A stretch of 64,000 nucleotides of DNA from an uncultured Ignavibacteriota bacterium. GTDB lineage: Bacteria > Bacteroidota > Ignavibacteria > UBA10030 > UBA8401. This document shows positions 12,101 through 20,316 of this stretch, in pieces. The number at the start of each line of letters is the position of its first letter. Positions within the stretch are counted from its first letter, which is position 1. The notes beneath the pieces were generated by a model. It did not search any database and had not been told where the DNA came from. It saw only the letters and a program-made list of their open reading frames with translations. Position numbers and translations under genes: made by a program. Location: contig CAISDA010000033.1 of NCBI GenBank assembly GCA_903884005.1, positions 1 through 64,000 of the forward strand, read 5' to 3'.

Positions 12101-15032
12101 GGAACACCGAGGACCTTCCCCCGAATGTATAGGAAGGGGCAGTGTTGCCGGAGGCGAGACTGACTTTGACGGCAAAGCCCTTATCAAAAATTATTTTCCC
12201 CGAACTCAGCTTTGCGTTTGCATAGCCGAATACCGCCTGATCGGCAGTTACCGCAGTGGTGCCGTCGGCTCCGATCTGCGCGTTGTGCCTGCCGTTGATT
12301 GTGATACCTTCTTTAGCGACAGTCAGAGCGTTTGCCGTGAGCTGAAAGATCTGATTTTGCGCGGGAATATTTATCGATACTTTTTCGTTCAGCACTCCGC
12401 TGAATTCATCCCAGGTTCTGGTGACGGCATTATAGGCAAACGTGATATCGGCGTTTTGCTGCGAACCGGTCAGTTCCGAAAGATTAATTTTTCCGCCGCC
12501 GGTCAATTTTATTACTTGACCGGTATTATCCTGCGATAGGTTCACCGTATATTTCGAAACCGTGACAGTGAAGATTCCGTTTTTAAGACTATTGGCGGGA
12601 ACGATATCCGGCACTGTTCCCGTTATTTTGCCTGTGCCGCTCATCGAAAATTCGATTCCCGATGCATTCAGCAGCAGTTCTTTTGTTCCTCCCAACGTTC
12701 CCGCGCTCAGTATAAGATTGCCTTTCACACGCAGGCTGGGTGTGAATTGATACACACCGTTTTGCAGCACACCTGTGATACCTCCCCGCAATTCTGAAAG
12801 GGTGAATCTGCAGTCCGAAGGCAGGGCAATATATTCCGCCTCAGAGGTGCGGACCGGCACATCGACCGTCAATCCGGTCGCATTCAAGACCGCCGACAGC
12901 GGCAGATTCATATCGAACAGCGACTGACTCGAACCAACGGGCAGCTGCGGAAGCCGCAGGTTGACATCCAGCTTCATTGTCTGAGCCGGCGTGCCTCCGT
13001 TCCACACGTACGAACTGCATGTACAGCTGTTGAATAACAGCTGTACGCCGCTTGCCAAAATACTATTGCCCCCCGCTGTTTCGGTCAGCAGCGGCTGGGC
13101 CGTCACTGCCGGAAAGGCAACGCCTTTTTTCGTATATGCGATTCCGTCGAAATTGCCGGTGTATAATCCTAACCCAGGAAATTTGTATGTGATCCCAAGA
13201 ACCGATTTAAAATCCAGCCCTTCTTCCGTATAGAGAACAGAATCGAGTGAAAATGAATTGACGGAAACGGTGAGCGAACTGCCGAATTTGATGGGATTGC
13301 CGGCTATTGCGGTTCCCTCTGTAACAAACGGCGCTATTCCTGTCACGAGCAATCCGCTGGCGGCCTGGTTTGCCGATGAATACTGAAGAGATGCCGTCAA
13401 ACCGGCGGACCCTGCGAACTGTTCGCTAAAGATCCCGGACACTCGCAGAGCAAATTTTGTATTCGAGAGCGCCGCACGTATCGATGCTTCACCGGTGGAA
13501 GGGTTATAGGTGAAAGAACCGTCAGCGCCGGACACCTTCAACGTGTATTTTCCTTTTTCCGCCGGCAGCGCATCAACGTCGATTGCGGATGTTGATTGTA
13601 TGTTTCCCGAAATAATTCCTGCTTCATTAAACGTGAGATTATCGAGGGAATTCAGAATATTGTTTTTAAACGCGGTGACATCCGCGGTCATTTTCACAAC
13701 CGCTCCGGGGTACGTCAGCTTCAGCGACTTAACGTCAACTTTGATCGCGGTGCTGCCAAAACTGTATAGAGGATCGGATGATGAGGCATTGTACTGCAGA
13801 TTTGCGGTCAGCACGCCGCCCGATTTAATGGGGATAATGTCCTGCTGTGAAAGCTGCGTTGCTCTGTTGGGGAAAGTCATGGTGCCGCGCAGGAATAAAT
13901 TTTGATCGGGAGTAAATTCAACGGCCGATGCAGAAAAATATTTGCCGGTCAGCGTCTGCGAAATCGCGCCCGCGGCCAGGGTCGCGACAACACGACCCGA
14001 CACAAAGCGGAACGGGTTATACTTGTTTTTCTGGAAGGTAAGGTTTTCAACATTTGCCGGTATTTCCTGTGTTTGTCCGTCCGATAATTTAAGCTTGAGC
14101 GTGGTCGTTCCGTTCAGGACATAATTATTGTCGCTGCTCGTTAAAGTGAGCGAGGAAAAATCGGTGAACCACCCTGCATTGCGTTCAAGATCAACCGAGG
14201 TGAACGGCATGTGAAAGCCGGGCGATCCGGGACTATTATAGGTGAACGTCCAGAACTCGCTGTTGCCGTCATTGGAGGTTAAGGGATTTCCGTCGTCGCC
14301 CACGACCCGTATCCGCCAGACATACTCCACGCCGTTTTCCAGCGGCAGGGCGCTTAACGGATACACATAGGAATTGCCCGTCGTGATATCAGCCTCATGA
14401 AAGACAGGGTTCACACTCATTGCCTGAGTAATGCTCTGTCCCTGGAACCGTTTCACGATGCGTAAATTGTATTTCGCGGATATAGTCGGCGGAAGGGTGA
14501 CGGGAGTCCAGCTAAAAATGGGGCTTAACCGTTCTTCGGTGATGCTGTTCTGCGGATCGATGAGCGAGGCGACATCCGGATAGACGATATCAAAATTTCC
14601 GTTTGCTTGTGCGAGTACGGTTCCATCATCGGATAGAATAAAGACACTTTCTTCATACTGTCCTTCAGGGAAGCGGTTTGTTCTGAGTATCTGCTGAAGC
14701 GTCGTGTTATCGTATAACGCATCGCCCCACGAAAGAAAGTCGCTGGCAAAAAAGGTCTTGCTGCCCGGTCCGGCTTCAAAAGTCTGCAGAGGACTGGTCA
14801 ACTTCGCCAGCTGCTTGTTACCGCTGTTTTTTAGAATAACTCTTGCTTTATAGTTGGTGCGGGGTGTGCCTGTATAATTCACCGTTAGATACAAAGAGGA
14901 CGAATTATTCTGCCAGACCGAGTAGAAAGACGTCGGGTAGGGTTCTACCACAAGCTGAACATTCCATGGTGAGGTCTGCGCAAAAACATTCGCACAAAAC
15001 AAAATGGTCAAAAGAACCCATGTTCTTTTCAT
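3150..15032 (-). CDS. Giant repetitive secreted surface protein (3,960 residues)
   Basis: A continuous 11.9-kb frame. It starts with a signal peptide (MKRTWVLLTILFCANVFAQ). Residues about 25-270 resemble the N-terminal region of large Bacteroidota surface proteins: an 'LIDPQNS...SPIFSWTP' segment and a 'YNLRIVK...YVWRIRV' domain. Residues about 280-2550 are beta-rich long-period repeats. A recognisable submodule of the type 'N-TAYIKVKD.TGY' recurs near 310, 1075 and 1800, a period of about 730-790 residues. A Gly/aromatic region (about 2570-2830) is followed by a helical, probably coiled-coil stretch (about 2840-3230) and FN3-like domains to the end. No type IX sorting tail or LPXTG-like anchor is visible. 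It is the first gene of a three-gene overlapping operon. Size and architecture suggest an adhesin or surface-layer scaffold (inference). Confidence 0.85.
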   Translation of the reverse strand: MKRTWVLLTILFCANVFAQTSPWNVQLVVEPYPTSFYSVWQNNSSSLYLTVNYTGTPRTNYKARVILKNSGNKQLAKLTSPLQTFEAGPGSKTFFASDFLSWGDALYDNTTLQQILRTNRFPEGQYEESVFILSDDGTVLAQANGNFDIVYPDVASLIDPQNSITEERLSPIFSWTPVTLPPTISAKYNLRIVKRFQGQSITQAMSVNPVFHEADITTGNSYVYPLSALPLENGVEYVWRIRVVGDDGNPLTSNDGNSEFWTFTYNSPGSPGFHMPFTSVDLERNAGWFTDFSSLTLTSSDNNYVLNGTTTLKLKLSDGQTQEIPANVENLTFQKNKYNPFRFVSGRVVATLAAGAISQTLTGKYFSASAVEFTPDQNLFLRGTMTFPNRATQLSQQDIIPIKSGGVLTANLQYNASSSDPLYSFGSTAIKVDVKSLKLTYPGAVVKMTADVTAFKNNILNSLDNLTFNEAGIISGNIQSTSAIDVDALPAEKGKYTLKVSGADGSFTYNPSTGEASIRAALSNTKFALRVSGIFSEQFAGSAGLTASLQYSSANQAASGLLVTGIAPFVTEGTAIAGNPIKFGSSLTVSVNSFSLDSVLYTEEGLDFKSVLGITYKFPGLGLYTGNFDGIAYTKKGVAFPAVTAQPLLTETAGGNSILASGVQLLFNSCTCSSYVWNGGTPAQTMKLDVNLRLPQLPVGSSQSLFDMNLPLSAVLNATGLTVDVPVRTSEAEYIALPSDCRFTLSELRGGITGVLQNGVYQFTPSLRVKGNLILSAGTLGGTKELLLNASGIEFSMSGTGKITGTVPDIVPANSLKNGIFTVTVSKYTVNLSQDNTGQVIKLTGGGKINLSELTGSQQNADITFAYNAVTRTWDEFSGVLNEKVSINIPAQNQIFQLTANALTVAKEGITINGRHNAQIGADGTTAVTADQAVFGYANAKLSSGKIIFDKGFAVKVSLASGNTAPSYTFGGRSSVFPSGNGITVNVPGNAEYSAAGLGVASGADTAYLTYKGITYRLDAAFNQFKGGGTPFAMLSGRDDFLINNIITASLTPQGFTVTESALPALPEKIGMPNTAVAYIKVKDQTGYLVDYASEGNNIRITSKFGQKVDVLFPALGVGTGQEPKIPVMLNVLVDKNNYSVVDGTITGTVDANAASFDVSAKGIPVQFSSFSYAKSPSNLYELLLNGPVKLFGQSLTSAAYKIDGSGTLSGDINITPRTSISLKGGDDAGKIMLGIDTVKGTLNIPLLNASIPQYELSLAGSVRLKMTDNAFKGARTVLRATGSSLEVSEFGADNFSAASKLDLGKAKLELNAFRLRTINYTAAGGWTFEIQLDAKPLFDLQGFSFGVPQPLTNIILNKQGIAFPAQQLNNLENTSQQYVLNGFGVKVRTLRSAGKTLSTMLSAATNLSSLGFSFDLTVSFPDFPAGLHNDLRTAKLYMQNAGFSGTTLSGKSDSLEFVNGRKIPFGANNGGFIVDELSALLGTSNNTQTMSVRVEGRVQLPDSLKTSQGSGRIALTPTNNVTIGSTGLITGIADGASASADTLRYGVAELRTKPGKRVQFDAGTGVQSVYLLSDMAATLTRGVIKGNAAGSGSAVKIDVVAQTIADGAIRFESSPTIGLPVQAPVLKFTAPAITLNKSGLGFTANGTVEIGSTTSAVTYSTYLLSKSDLSYLSGSFTIQKEFSFHVYTQSGGLTWAMVDTGFTLSQSPSVLMKMPANLTVTDKILLTGEKTVSLRYNDESYPYFRLAFEENPEIQAATFAVTRGSLSFYKGAIKAGFINNSGLNLTNMTQFSLPENLNLGPATTAYLKLRTGDTKYVRTDQVSNGLRIRNIDGQTVKLVVPGLKYTKAAAPEFALSALDIVVNTATWAVVSGTVSMQSAANLAPLLDLSTSGIPLKITKLQYASGQTGYAFSADGLTALPQVLSGLQVELKNMTFSNGKLSGFVNNGSYSETFSPSAGYKKIATVGTMATFKLQAAEYTLGDNPSYKLSGDINSKFFKSGTSDTSSVHFTANYSNNQFVFNCISGTTDGLKIGKFTLAPLSIQNMAATSLTFTDNDFALVLNGRLTAPDIASGFSATVKNLRMNKSGVTVDPLNITAPADEQTFTMFAAEFRLKNSGSTSAALFTYANDVFTAALSGTISFLGKTMAMNGFTLSSTGAMTIGGTGNLIPATAPVTLLDNRMWLSGLSLVSATNVYSLRASGQILLPAPADQNKVNYTFDTRSNRTNTGTARFTVLDVAPGLGGTGAKEAPFWAGKYAVQNVSLNVDYSDFSSSEIQVVSVFYVDGVLTQKNIRFGTKSGGTIEPGLSIALNNSNSWVEELKVSTPCDFEYKNLKYDLDGENISFDSLANGGFKLNLGGSVKISMGNVFTGSLTFSGLEVTSANQVNKFSTSITGGSVMIAPLLTVEITSFGASTSPSTVYVPDPNGTKITTGPDKGKVVTLAVPVNFFLKFGGTVQLGQFADGGVDSFLVYRKRNLNGSDGDVNFIVQNLNFKKKDKFEFKLNIAMLTGTGSDYMLLLSGLCNVGPNTFVASGKLAKWNGKFSAGIFLAAAEGLNLQIGPVEISGIGGGFFWNPTDGDINTIRDLCGFSDQYTAAIRAKITGAPITANPMFSIFIYGRAAIGKSGIIDGSVLITAANNKLILDGKVELLDRPEEMYGLLSVEVGFMQTYVEGTLNATLNLRYVIQANSTMQFFFYGVKNWGVVGTANFTVMSGILKGDGDFYAGSKGFYCSVNYNNGFDVWIISVNSGVNLKAWYKPDVSWGAYFRLTLDASVLGGVASARGEIKGVLIGAPEFALAGGASLRVSLLFISWDGDVWMRIKSDGIRAGFGKDNAVQSLIAQAENISNDMLKAVADAKSDMVNNKPIPTLGITPEVINAASKELVKKMLRARSLTADNKITQAEKDSIGKYTSSEAGGTSGPIYDYLNKLQKTILDSDRETNRTEIPTLLNELNTAIADYKSSVSNISNSLGDYTLSVEVPAAVRPGGVVDPVESASFTYPTARNVEPQAGDPTFNLTTATVISNTVAVSSFMSNAEGFHDMLKRNIEKIETSIAKFDEVFKPANSVYLQVPAKYVGLEAKVNNYCKKLALYNFNDFVTIKGFQNDYLADGANNWIQFKATIASQYQNDGITKDRLYKRWSRIRTLSGGFDQPWDYAQFEGIWGAWQDSTKRRENTDQAVNLYKTIPSKAFTDLVANRIAMLSGLGAEYENKMGKINEMEIAYTKMIDAVYAKRRKMSENLFEVTERFIYWKDKPAAAATDKTVDFKTIAPTLAVLKTKRDNLIASNTAPQFTTAASSYTNNKSYTEVSVNWAATHPDGIAEYSVQQVVNNMPGEFKSLGKTTSWTPDYFMARGGEDASYITYNIRARSGSGYTISKKIGPFLARIGFTDQNYAAVPQPVTTSVPPDDSKPYMSEATCPDLVPIKTVSIYTDEFKSSGNPNGFTDVSYIQSYTTPITEQIKVKINGFDTESGINSYEYQILLRRLQDTIAVVRDWTNVGAVQEFVIQGLKLHHNSSYIRYTSWDLPYYANYERYIIAFRCINGAGLTSYKNRYIEVVVDTTTPAPIVFKKYTSPTSISWIGTSRLDIGADTIGLPLPVPEADYSARKIYFGFKSEINRLSEYYYKIYRMPEDVPISTGWIKDNLDYSPGTYTKLGKIAIIPPEYAAVDSFKLEIGYKNTGGQISPIATSRDYFVFGRDELDRNSPEAWQPNNPDVYWFKGVPPGYQGSFPNGNINLFFNRMGNHSAGIQKYQYCIMTEALYLAQMKELPKIPADRILRLGPDFFTGTESWLTPGTKFYIGIQTVSSNFIGNNLVKVVGPLTMPAKPPVMENVSVDFIKQTIGGIQKFTPSVSFAPQRVVSGQRLYYVRTEVFKNGNWVSPEAPLSGASKNFMTLASGQGGNNSTTSVNVITGALTANMMPARAVTASGSTYQSQNEIWRIYVKVKDNNGNESPEAMKEFIW

Positions 15033-15817
15033 AACCGCTCTCTTTTAATTATTATATCGGGAATTTATTTTAAAAATTTATCATACGTATTTTTGAACGC
15101 GTTGATGATCAGGATACATGAGCTGCTTTCATTTATTTCTCTATATAAGATAATTTTGTATGATTTCAACGTAGGGCATAGGATTGCACATAAAGATGAG
15201 TGAGGCAATAGCAGAAACACACGGAGGGGGGAATAATCGTATAAGGTAAAATAGATGCTCTCGGTGCAACATCCAATTCCATGTACATAACCGTCCGTAC
15301 TACCAATAGGAGTGTCCTGGAAAACAAACTATGGGTATATCGATAGTACCAAAACAACGATATTTCCATTGTTACTAAGTAGCGGCTCTCTCTTTCTGCC
15401 TTTCCTGCAGAAAATTAGTGTGCTCGTATTGGGGAGCCGAACCTCATCTATAATTGAATTACCGTATTTTATGACAATTTCGATTCTATATTGACAAATA
15501 ATTTAAATAAATAGTTCCCCGATTTTCCGTATTTTTAAAATAATATGGGTTAAAGCAGCAATAAAATATAAGTTTAACATGCTAAATTTGGCCAACAATA
15601 CAGGCGTTAAATACCGAAATTGTGATAATGATCGAACGGTAAATAGAAATGGAAATTTGCAGAGCGGGAATAGCAATGGAGTGAGCGCGGTCGCATATTG
15701 ACGAATGTGCGAAAAATGGTGCAGGGTACATCATTCCGGACCGATTGACTGAGCGATCCGTAAAAAAAAAGCAACCCTCGAATTATCTCAAGGGCTGCTC
15801 CTGGAAGTTCCGCGTTA
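15033..15817. other. AT-rich intergenic region
   Basis: 785 bases between the start of the giant gene and the end of uxaC. The composition is clearly more AT-rich than the flanking genes. I see no convincing gene, tRNA or rRNA: the short open frames lack ribosome sites and family features. It must hold the promoter of the giant operon (a TATAAT-like hexamer lies near 15050, with no good -35 partner) and the uxaC terminator at its right end. Confidence 0.6.
15762..15799 (-). terminator. Rho-independent terminator of the hexuronate operon
   Basis: On the minus strand a stem of about 9 bp (AGCAGCCCT pairing with AGGGTTGCT, one G-U pair) is followed by nine T residues. It lies 19-56 nt after the uxaC stop and ends the long minus-strand pectin operon. 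Confidence 0.85.
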
Positions 15818-17227
15818 TTATAATGAAAAATACCGTTTAGCATTGTTGTAGCAAATATCCTGCACCATGCCGCCGACGAGGTCCATGTCGTTCGGGATCA
15901 AGCCTTTTTCCATCTCTCCGCCGAGTATGTTGCAGAGAAGCCGCCTGAAATATTCGTGGCGGGGATACGACAGGAAGCTCCGCGAATCTGTGAGCATGCC
16001 CACAAACTGGCTCAGCACTCCATTGTTCGACAACGCTTCGATCTGCTTCGTTATGCCGTCCTTCTGATCGAGAAACCACCACGCCGCGCCGTATTGGATC
16101 TTGCCCGCAACGCTGCCGTCCTGGAAGCTGCCGATCATGGTCGCCATCAATTCGTTGTCGCGCGGATTGAGATTATAGAGGATCGTCTTCGGCAGCCTGT
16201 CGTCTGTATCGAGACGGTCCAGGAATTTTGCAAGAGGACGAGCGACCTCAAAGTCGCCGATCGTGTCGAATCCGGTGTCGGGCCCGAGCACGCGCAGCAT
16301 GCGCGAATTATTGTTGCGCTGCGCGCCAAGGTGCAGCTGGAACACCCACCCTTTTTCGTGGTCCATCACTCCGAGTTCATAGAGCACCGCCGATTTAAAT
16401 TTCAGGATGTCGAGCGGAGCGAGCGCTCCGCCGGCGAGCACCTTCTCGAAAATGCCTGCTATCTCTGCTGCCGTGTAGTCTTCGGCGTAGGCCGTTTCCA
16501 GCCCGTGATCGGACAGCCGGCATCCGTGATCGTGAAAATACTGATGGCGCCGACGCAGCGCATCCATAAACGACGCGTAATGTGTGATGTCGACATCCGC
16601 AGCCGCGGCAAGCTGTTTCATCCATGCAAGAAATACCGGGCCGTTTTCGACAGCCATAGACTTGTCGGGACGGAACGCCGGTTTCATTGTCGTCGCACCG
16701 TTCGTCGCATGGGCGTATTGTTCGTGATATTCCAGCGAATCGATCGGGTCGTCGGTCGTACAGACAGCTTCGACGTGCATTTGTTTCATCAGTCCCTGCG
16801 TGGTGAACTCGGGACGGGAAAATTGTTCGGACGTCTCTTCCCAAATGCCTTTCGCGGTCGCCGGACTCAGAAGACGATCCGCAATGCCGAACGGACGTTT
16901 CAATTCCAGATGCGTCCAATGATAGAGCGGATTGCGAAGCGTTTTGGGGACCGTGCCCGCCCATGCTTCAAATTTTTCCCAGTCGGTCGAATCACCGGTG
17001 ATGAGGCGTTCGTGCACGCCGCACGCCCTCATCGCGCGCCATTTGTAATGGTCGCCGTAGAGCCATGCCTGGGTGATGTTTTCGAACTGCTTGTTCTCCG
17101 CTACCTCTTTCGGCGAAAGATGGCAGTGATAATCGATGATGGGCAGCGGCTCCGCGTACGTATGGTACAGGGTCGATGCTGTTTTCGAATCGAGCAAAAA
17201 ATCTTCGGTGATGAATGTGGTTTTCAT
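15818..17227 (-). CDS. uxaC: Glucuronate/galacturonate isomerase
   Basis: 469 residues, the normal length of UxaC. It interconverts D-galacturonate and D-tagaturonate (and D-glucuronate and D-fructuronate), the first cytoplasmic step of hexuronate breakdown. The amidohydrolase-type metal motif 'IDYHCHL' (His34, His36) and the 'HWTHLELKRPFGI' region match the family. It is the last gene of the operon, 31 nt after uxaB and just before a strong terminator. ATG start. Confidence 0.96.
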   Translation of the reverse strand: MKTTFITEDFLLDSKTASTLYHTYAEPLPIIDYHCHLSPKEVAENKQFENITQAWLYGDHYKWRAMRACGVHERLITGDSTDWEKFEAWAGTVPKTLRNPLYHWTHLELKRPFGIADRLLSPATAKGIWEETSEQFSRPEFTTQGLMKQMHVEAVCTTDDPIDSLEYHEQYAHATNGATTMKPAFRPDKSMAVENGPVFLAWMKQLAAAADVDITHYASFMDALRRRHQYFHDHGCRLSDHGLETAYAEDYTAAEIAGIFEKVLAGGALAPLDILKFKSAVLYELGVMDHEKGWVFQLHLGAQRNNNSRMLRVLGPDTGFDTIGDFEVARPLAKFLDRLDTDDRLPKTILYNLNPRDNELMATMIGSFQDGSVAGKIQYGAAWWFLDQKDGITKQIEALSNNGVLSQFVGMLTDSRSFLSYPRHEYFRRLLCNILGGEMEKGLIPNDMDLVGGMVQDICYNNAKRYFSL

Positions 17228-17258
17228 TTCATGTGCTTTCTATGCGTGCCGTCACGGC

Positions 17259-18767
17259 TTACGCGGTCACTGCCTGTATGGCGGCGACCATGCCGTGTTC
17301 GAGAATGGTTATGAGATGTCCAGTGATAGCGTCCGTCAAGCCCGGCACGTCGTTCAGGTCCCGGTCCCAGAATGCCGTGTTGCCCAGAACCTTTCCGGCG
17401 AGTGCTCCCGCGTTCGAGGCATACAAGACATCCTGCGATGCAAAAAATTCGATGACCTCGTCGTCGTCCTTGATCGTGTAGACTGCGCGGTTGCGCACGC
17501 CGATGAATGCGCCGTGCGAATCGCGCGCGCCGTCGTAATATTTGATGAGTGCGGCCAGGGAGAATGTCATCGCGACCGGCAGCGTGCCTGTCCGGCGGAA
17601 CGATTCGAGCAGAGACGGCAGCACGCGTACTTTGAATTTCGATACCGAGTTCAGCGTGATGCTCGAGAGATAATGTTTGATGAACGGATTCTTGAACCGC
17701 TCGATGATCGCCTCGGCGAATTCGCGTTTCTGCTGCAGGGGGAAATCGAGCGCGGGAAGAATTTCATCGAACAGTCCCTTCTTGAAGAACCTCCCGATCA
17801 GCGGGTCATCCACGGTCTCTCTGACCGTTTGCTTGCCTGCAAGGAATGCCGGAATGGTGAAGAGCGTATGGGAGCCGTTGAGTATCCGCACCTTCAGCAA
17901 TCGGTAGGGCTTGAGGTCGTTCGTCCAAATCACATTGAGCCCGGCCTCCGTGAACGGAAGTTCCTTCCTCACGGTCGAATCGCCCTGGATGACCCAGAGA
18001 GCGAACGGTTCGGTGGCCACTACGATCTTGTCCTCGTAGCCGAGCCGGGCGAGTACTGCGCCGATCTCATCTTTCGGATACCCCGGCACGATCCGGTCCA
18101 CCAGCGTATTGCAAAAATGATTGCTCAGGTTGATCCACGCGGCGAACGCCGGTTCGCATAGCCAGTCCGCTGCGTGCTTCAGCACGGCCGACTTCAGTTG
18201 GTCCCCGTTCTTCGTGATCAATTCGCAGGGAATGATGATCATCCCCTTCTCGTCCGCGCCCTGGAATACGGTGAACCGCTCGTAGAGAAACGCGGCGACC
18301 TTCGCGGGGAAGGACGCGGGACATTCGCCTTCCGGCTTTGGCGAGGGCACATAGGAAATGCCCGATTCGGTCGTGTTCGAGATCATGAACCGCATGTCGG
18401 GATTGTGCGCGCATTCGAGGTACGCCTGCCAATCTGTGTAGGGATTGATCCCTCTGCTGACGCTGGTGATGATGTCCGTGCGTTCGATTTTTTTGTCGTT
18501 CGAGATGCCGCGCTGCAGAAGCGTATAGAGACCGTCCTGCTCGTTGATCTCGTTCACCATGCCGTCGCGCAACGGCTGCACCAGCACGATCTTGCCTTTG
18601 AACAATCCGAGCCGTGAGATCTCATTGAATTGCCAGTCCACGAAGGCGCGCAAAAAATTTCCTTCGCCGAATTGTATAACCCGTTCGGGCGCATCCTCCA
18701 ACGCCCCGACGGTGATGCCTTCAAGCGAGGGACTTTCAGCATGCAAATATTTTTTATTCAGGAGCAT
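17259..18767 (-). CDS. uxaB: Tagaturonate reductase (altronate oxidoreductase)
   Basis: 502 residues of the mannitol dehydrogenase/UxaB family. It reduces D-tagaturonate to D-altronate with NADH. The N-terminal 'VIQFGEGNFLRAF' dinucleotide-binding segment (about 30-42) and the later 'RILNGSHTLFTIPAFLAG' substrate region fit UxaB better than fructuronate reductase UxuB. It lies between uxaA (47 nt upstream) and uxaC (31 nt downstream), which supports the galacturonate branch. Confidence 0.93.
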   Translation of the reverse strand: MLLNKKYLHAESPSLEGITVGALEDAPERVIQFGEGNFLRAFVDWQFNEISRLGLFKGKIVLVQPLRDGMVNEINEQDGLYTLLQRGISNDKKIERTDIITSVSRGINPYTDWQAYLECAHNPDMRFMISNTTESGISYVPSPKPEGECPASFPAKVAAFLYERFTVFQGADEKGMIIIPCELITKNGDQLKSAVLKHAADWLCEPAFAAWINLSNHFCNTLVDRIVPGYPKDEIGAVLARLGYEDKIVVATEPFALWVIQGDSTVRKELPFTEAGLNVIWTNDLKPYRLLKVRILNGSHTLFTIPAFLAGKQTVRETVDDPLIGRFFKKGLFDEILPALDFPLQQKREFAEAIIERFKNPFIKHYLSSITLNSVSKFKVRVLPSLLESFRRTGTLPVAMTFSLAALIKYYDGARDSHGAFIGVRNRAVYTIKDDDEVIEFFASQDVLYASNAGALAGKVLGNTAFWDRDLNDVPGLTDAITGHLITILEHGMVAAIQAVTA

Positions 18768-18814
18768 TGATGTCAGTTTTCCATGTTTATGAGTAAGTCA
18801 AGGTCGTGTCCCGG

Positions 18815-20314
18815 TCAAAGGGTCACGCCTTCTTTCCATAGTGCAATTTCTTTGTAGCCGTTGATCTCGTTCTTTGTTTTCACGCGGCCCGAGGCGATCT
18901 CGATGATGAGCGTGAGCAGCTCGCCGCTCAGCATGTCCATCGTAACGCTGCCGTCGACGAGCACGCCTGCATCAAAATCGATCCAGTTCCGTTTGTTTGA
19001 CATCAGCGCCGAGTTCGTCGAAATTTTCAGCGTGGGCACCGGGAAGCCGAGCGGCGTGCCGCGCCCGGTGGTGAAGAGGATCATGGTTGCGCCGCTGGCT
19101 GTCATTGCGGTAGCCGAGACTCCGTCGTTGCCGGGAGCATTCAATAGCGCCATGCCGCGCTCGTGTATGGGCTCGCCGTATGACAGCACCTGATGAACAG
19201 GCGCGCCGCCGCCTTTTTGTATCGCGCCGAGGGATTTTTCTTCCAGCGTTGTGATGCCGCCTGCTTTGTTGCCGGGCGATGGATTTTCGTAGACCGGCTG
19301 GTTGTGCGCGGTGAAATACCCCTTGAACCGGTTGATGAGAAGGATGATCTCGTGATACACCTGTTCGCTGACGGCGCGGTTCATGAGCTGCTGCTCGGCG
19401 CCGAACATCTCGGGAACTTCCGTCAACATCACGCGGCCGCCGGTGCGGGTGAGGATGTCCGTGATCCTTCCCACCAGCGGGTTGGCGGTGATGCCGGAGA
19501 ATCCGTCCGATCCTCCGCACTTCATCCCTAGTGTGAGTTCGGCGATCGCCACTTCCGTGCGTGTGTCGTCCTTCATCAGCTCGAAGAGCTCGCCGATCCG
19601 CGCGACGCCTTCTTCGATCTCGTCGGCCACGTCCTGCGCATTGAACGAACGGATACGCATGCTGCCGCCCATGCCGGAGAGCGCGAGCATCTGTGCCATC
19701 TGATTGTTTTCGCATCCGAGGCCGAGCACCAGCACTCCTCCCGCGTTCGGATTGCGCATGAGTCCCGCCAATGCCTTCTGCGTCATTTCAAGATCGTCGC
19801 CCAACTGGCTGCATCCGAACGGATGGGAGAACGCGAAGACGCCGTCGAAATTATCCCGGCGATAGAGTTCGTTCGCCCGCTTCGCAATGCGCTCCGCAGA
19901 TGTATTGACACAGCCCACCGTGTTGATGATCCATATCTCATTGCGCGTCCCGACACGGCCGTCGCTGCGTCTGTATCCTGCGAATGCAGGAATGTTCACC
20001 GGCGGCTCCGCTTCGTGTGCCGCAACGGGCGCGTAGCTGTACTCGATGACGTCGCTGAGATTGGTCTTCATGTTGTGCGAATGCACCCAGGCACCCTGGC
20101 CGATCGCTTCACAGGCATGTCCGATGACATGCCCGTACTTCACGATGTTCTCGCCGCGCTGAATCGAGCGCACGGCGATCTTATGCCCCTTCGGCACACC
20201 GTCTTGCAGGGTCACCGAAGCTCCGTCCACGGTAATGCATGCATGCTTTGCCAGCGCCTCCAACGCGACGACGACCGTGTCGGCAGGATGGATCCGTATC
20301 GATTCGAGTGCCAT
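18815..20314 (-). CDS. uxaA: Altronate dehydratase
   Basis: 499 residues. It dehydrates D-altronate to 2-keto-3-deoxygluconate. The N-terminal SAF-type domain (about 1-100, with 'GHVIGHACEAI') is joined to the large catalytic part carrying 'SHPFGCSQLGDD' (163-174) and 'CGGSDGFSG' (266-274), the conserved cysteine motifs of the UxaA/GarD family. The gene starts 2 nt after the kduI stop, so the two are tightly coupled. No KDG kinase or KDPG aldolase follows in this window; the product must be handled elsewhere. Confidence 0.95.
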   Translation of the reverse strand: MALESIRIHPADTVVVALEALAKHACITVDGASVTLQDGVPKGHKIAVRSIQRGENIVKYGHVIGHACEAIGQGAWVHSHNMKTNLSDVIEYSYAPVAAHEAEPPVNIPAFAGYRRSDGRVGTRNEIWIINTVGCVNTSAERIAKRANELYRRDNFDGVFAFSHPFGCSQLGDDLEMTQKALAGLMRNPNAGGVLVLGLGCENNQMAQMLALSGMGGSMRIRSFNAQDVADEIEEGVARIGELFELMKDDTRTEVAIAELTLGMKCGGSDGFSGITANPLVGRITDILTRTGGRVMLTEVPEMFGAEQQLMNRAVSEQVYHEIILLINRFKGYFTAHNQPVYENPSPGNKAGGITTLEEKSLGAIQKGGGAPVHQVLSYGEPIHERGMALLNAPGNDGVSATAMTASGATMILFTTGRGTPLGFPVPTLKISTNSALMSNKRNWIDFDAGVLVDGSVTMDMLSGELLTLIIEIASGRVKTKNEINGYKEIALWKEGVTL

Positions 20315-20316
20315 GA

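Noticed and set aside
15033-15817. Small genes or a tRNA in the AT-rich gap
   Set aside because: The short frames lack ribosome sites and family features; no T-loop or acceptor-stem pattern was found.
15956-17314. 452-codon open frame antisense to uxaC
   Set aside because: Arg/His/Phe-rich shadow with no ribosome site; uxaC is certain on the other strand.
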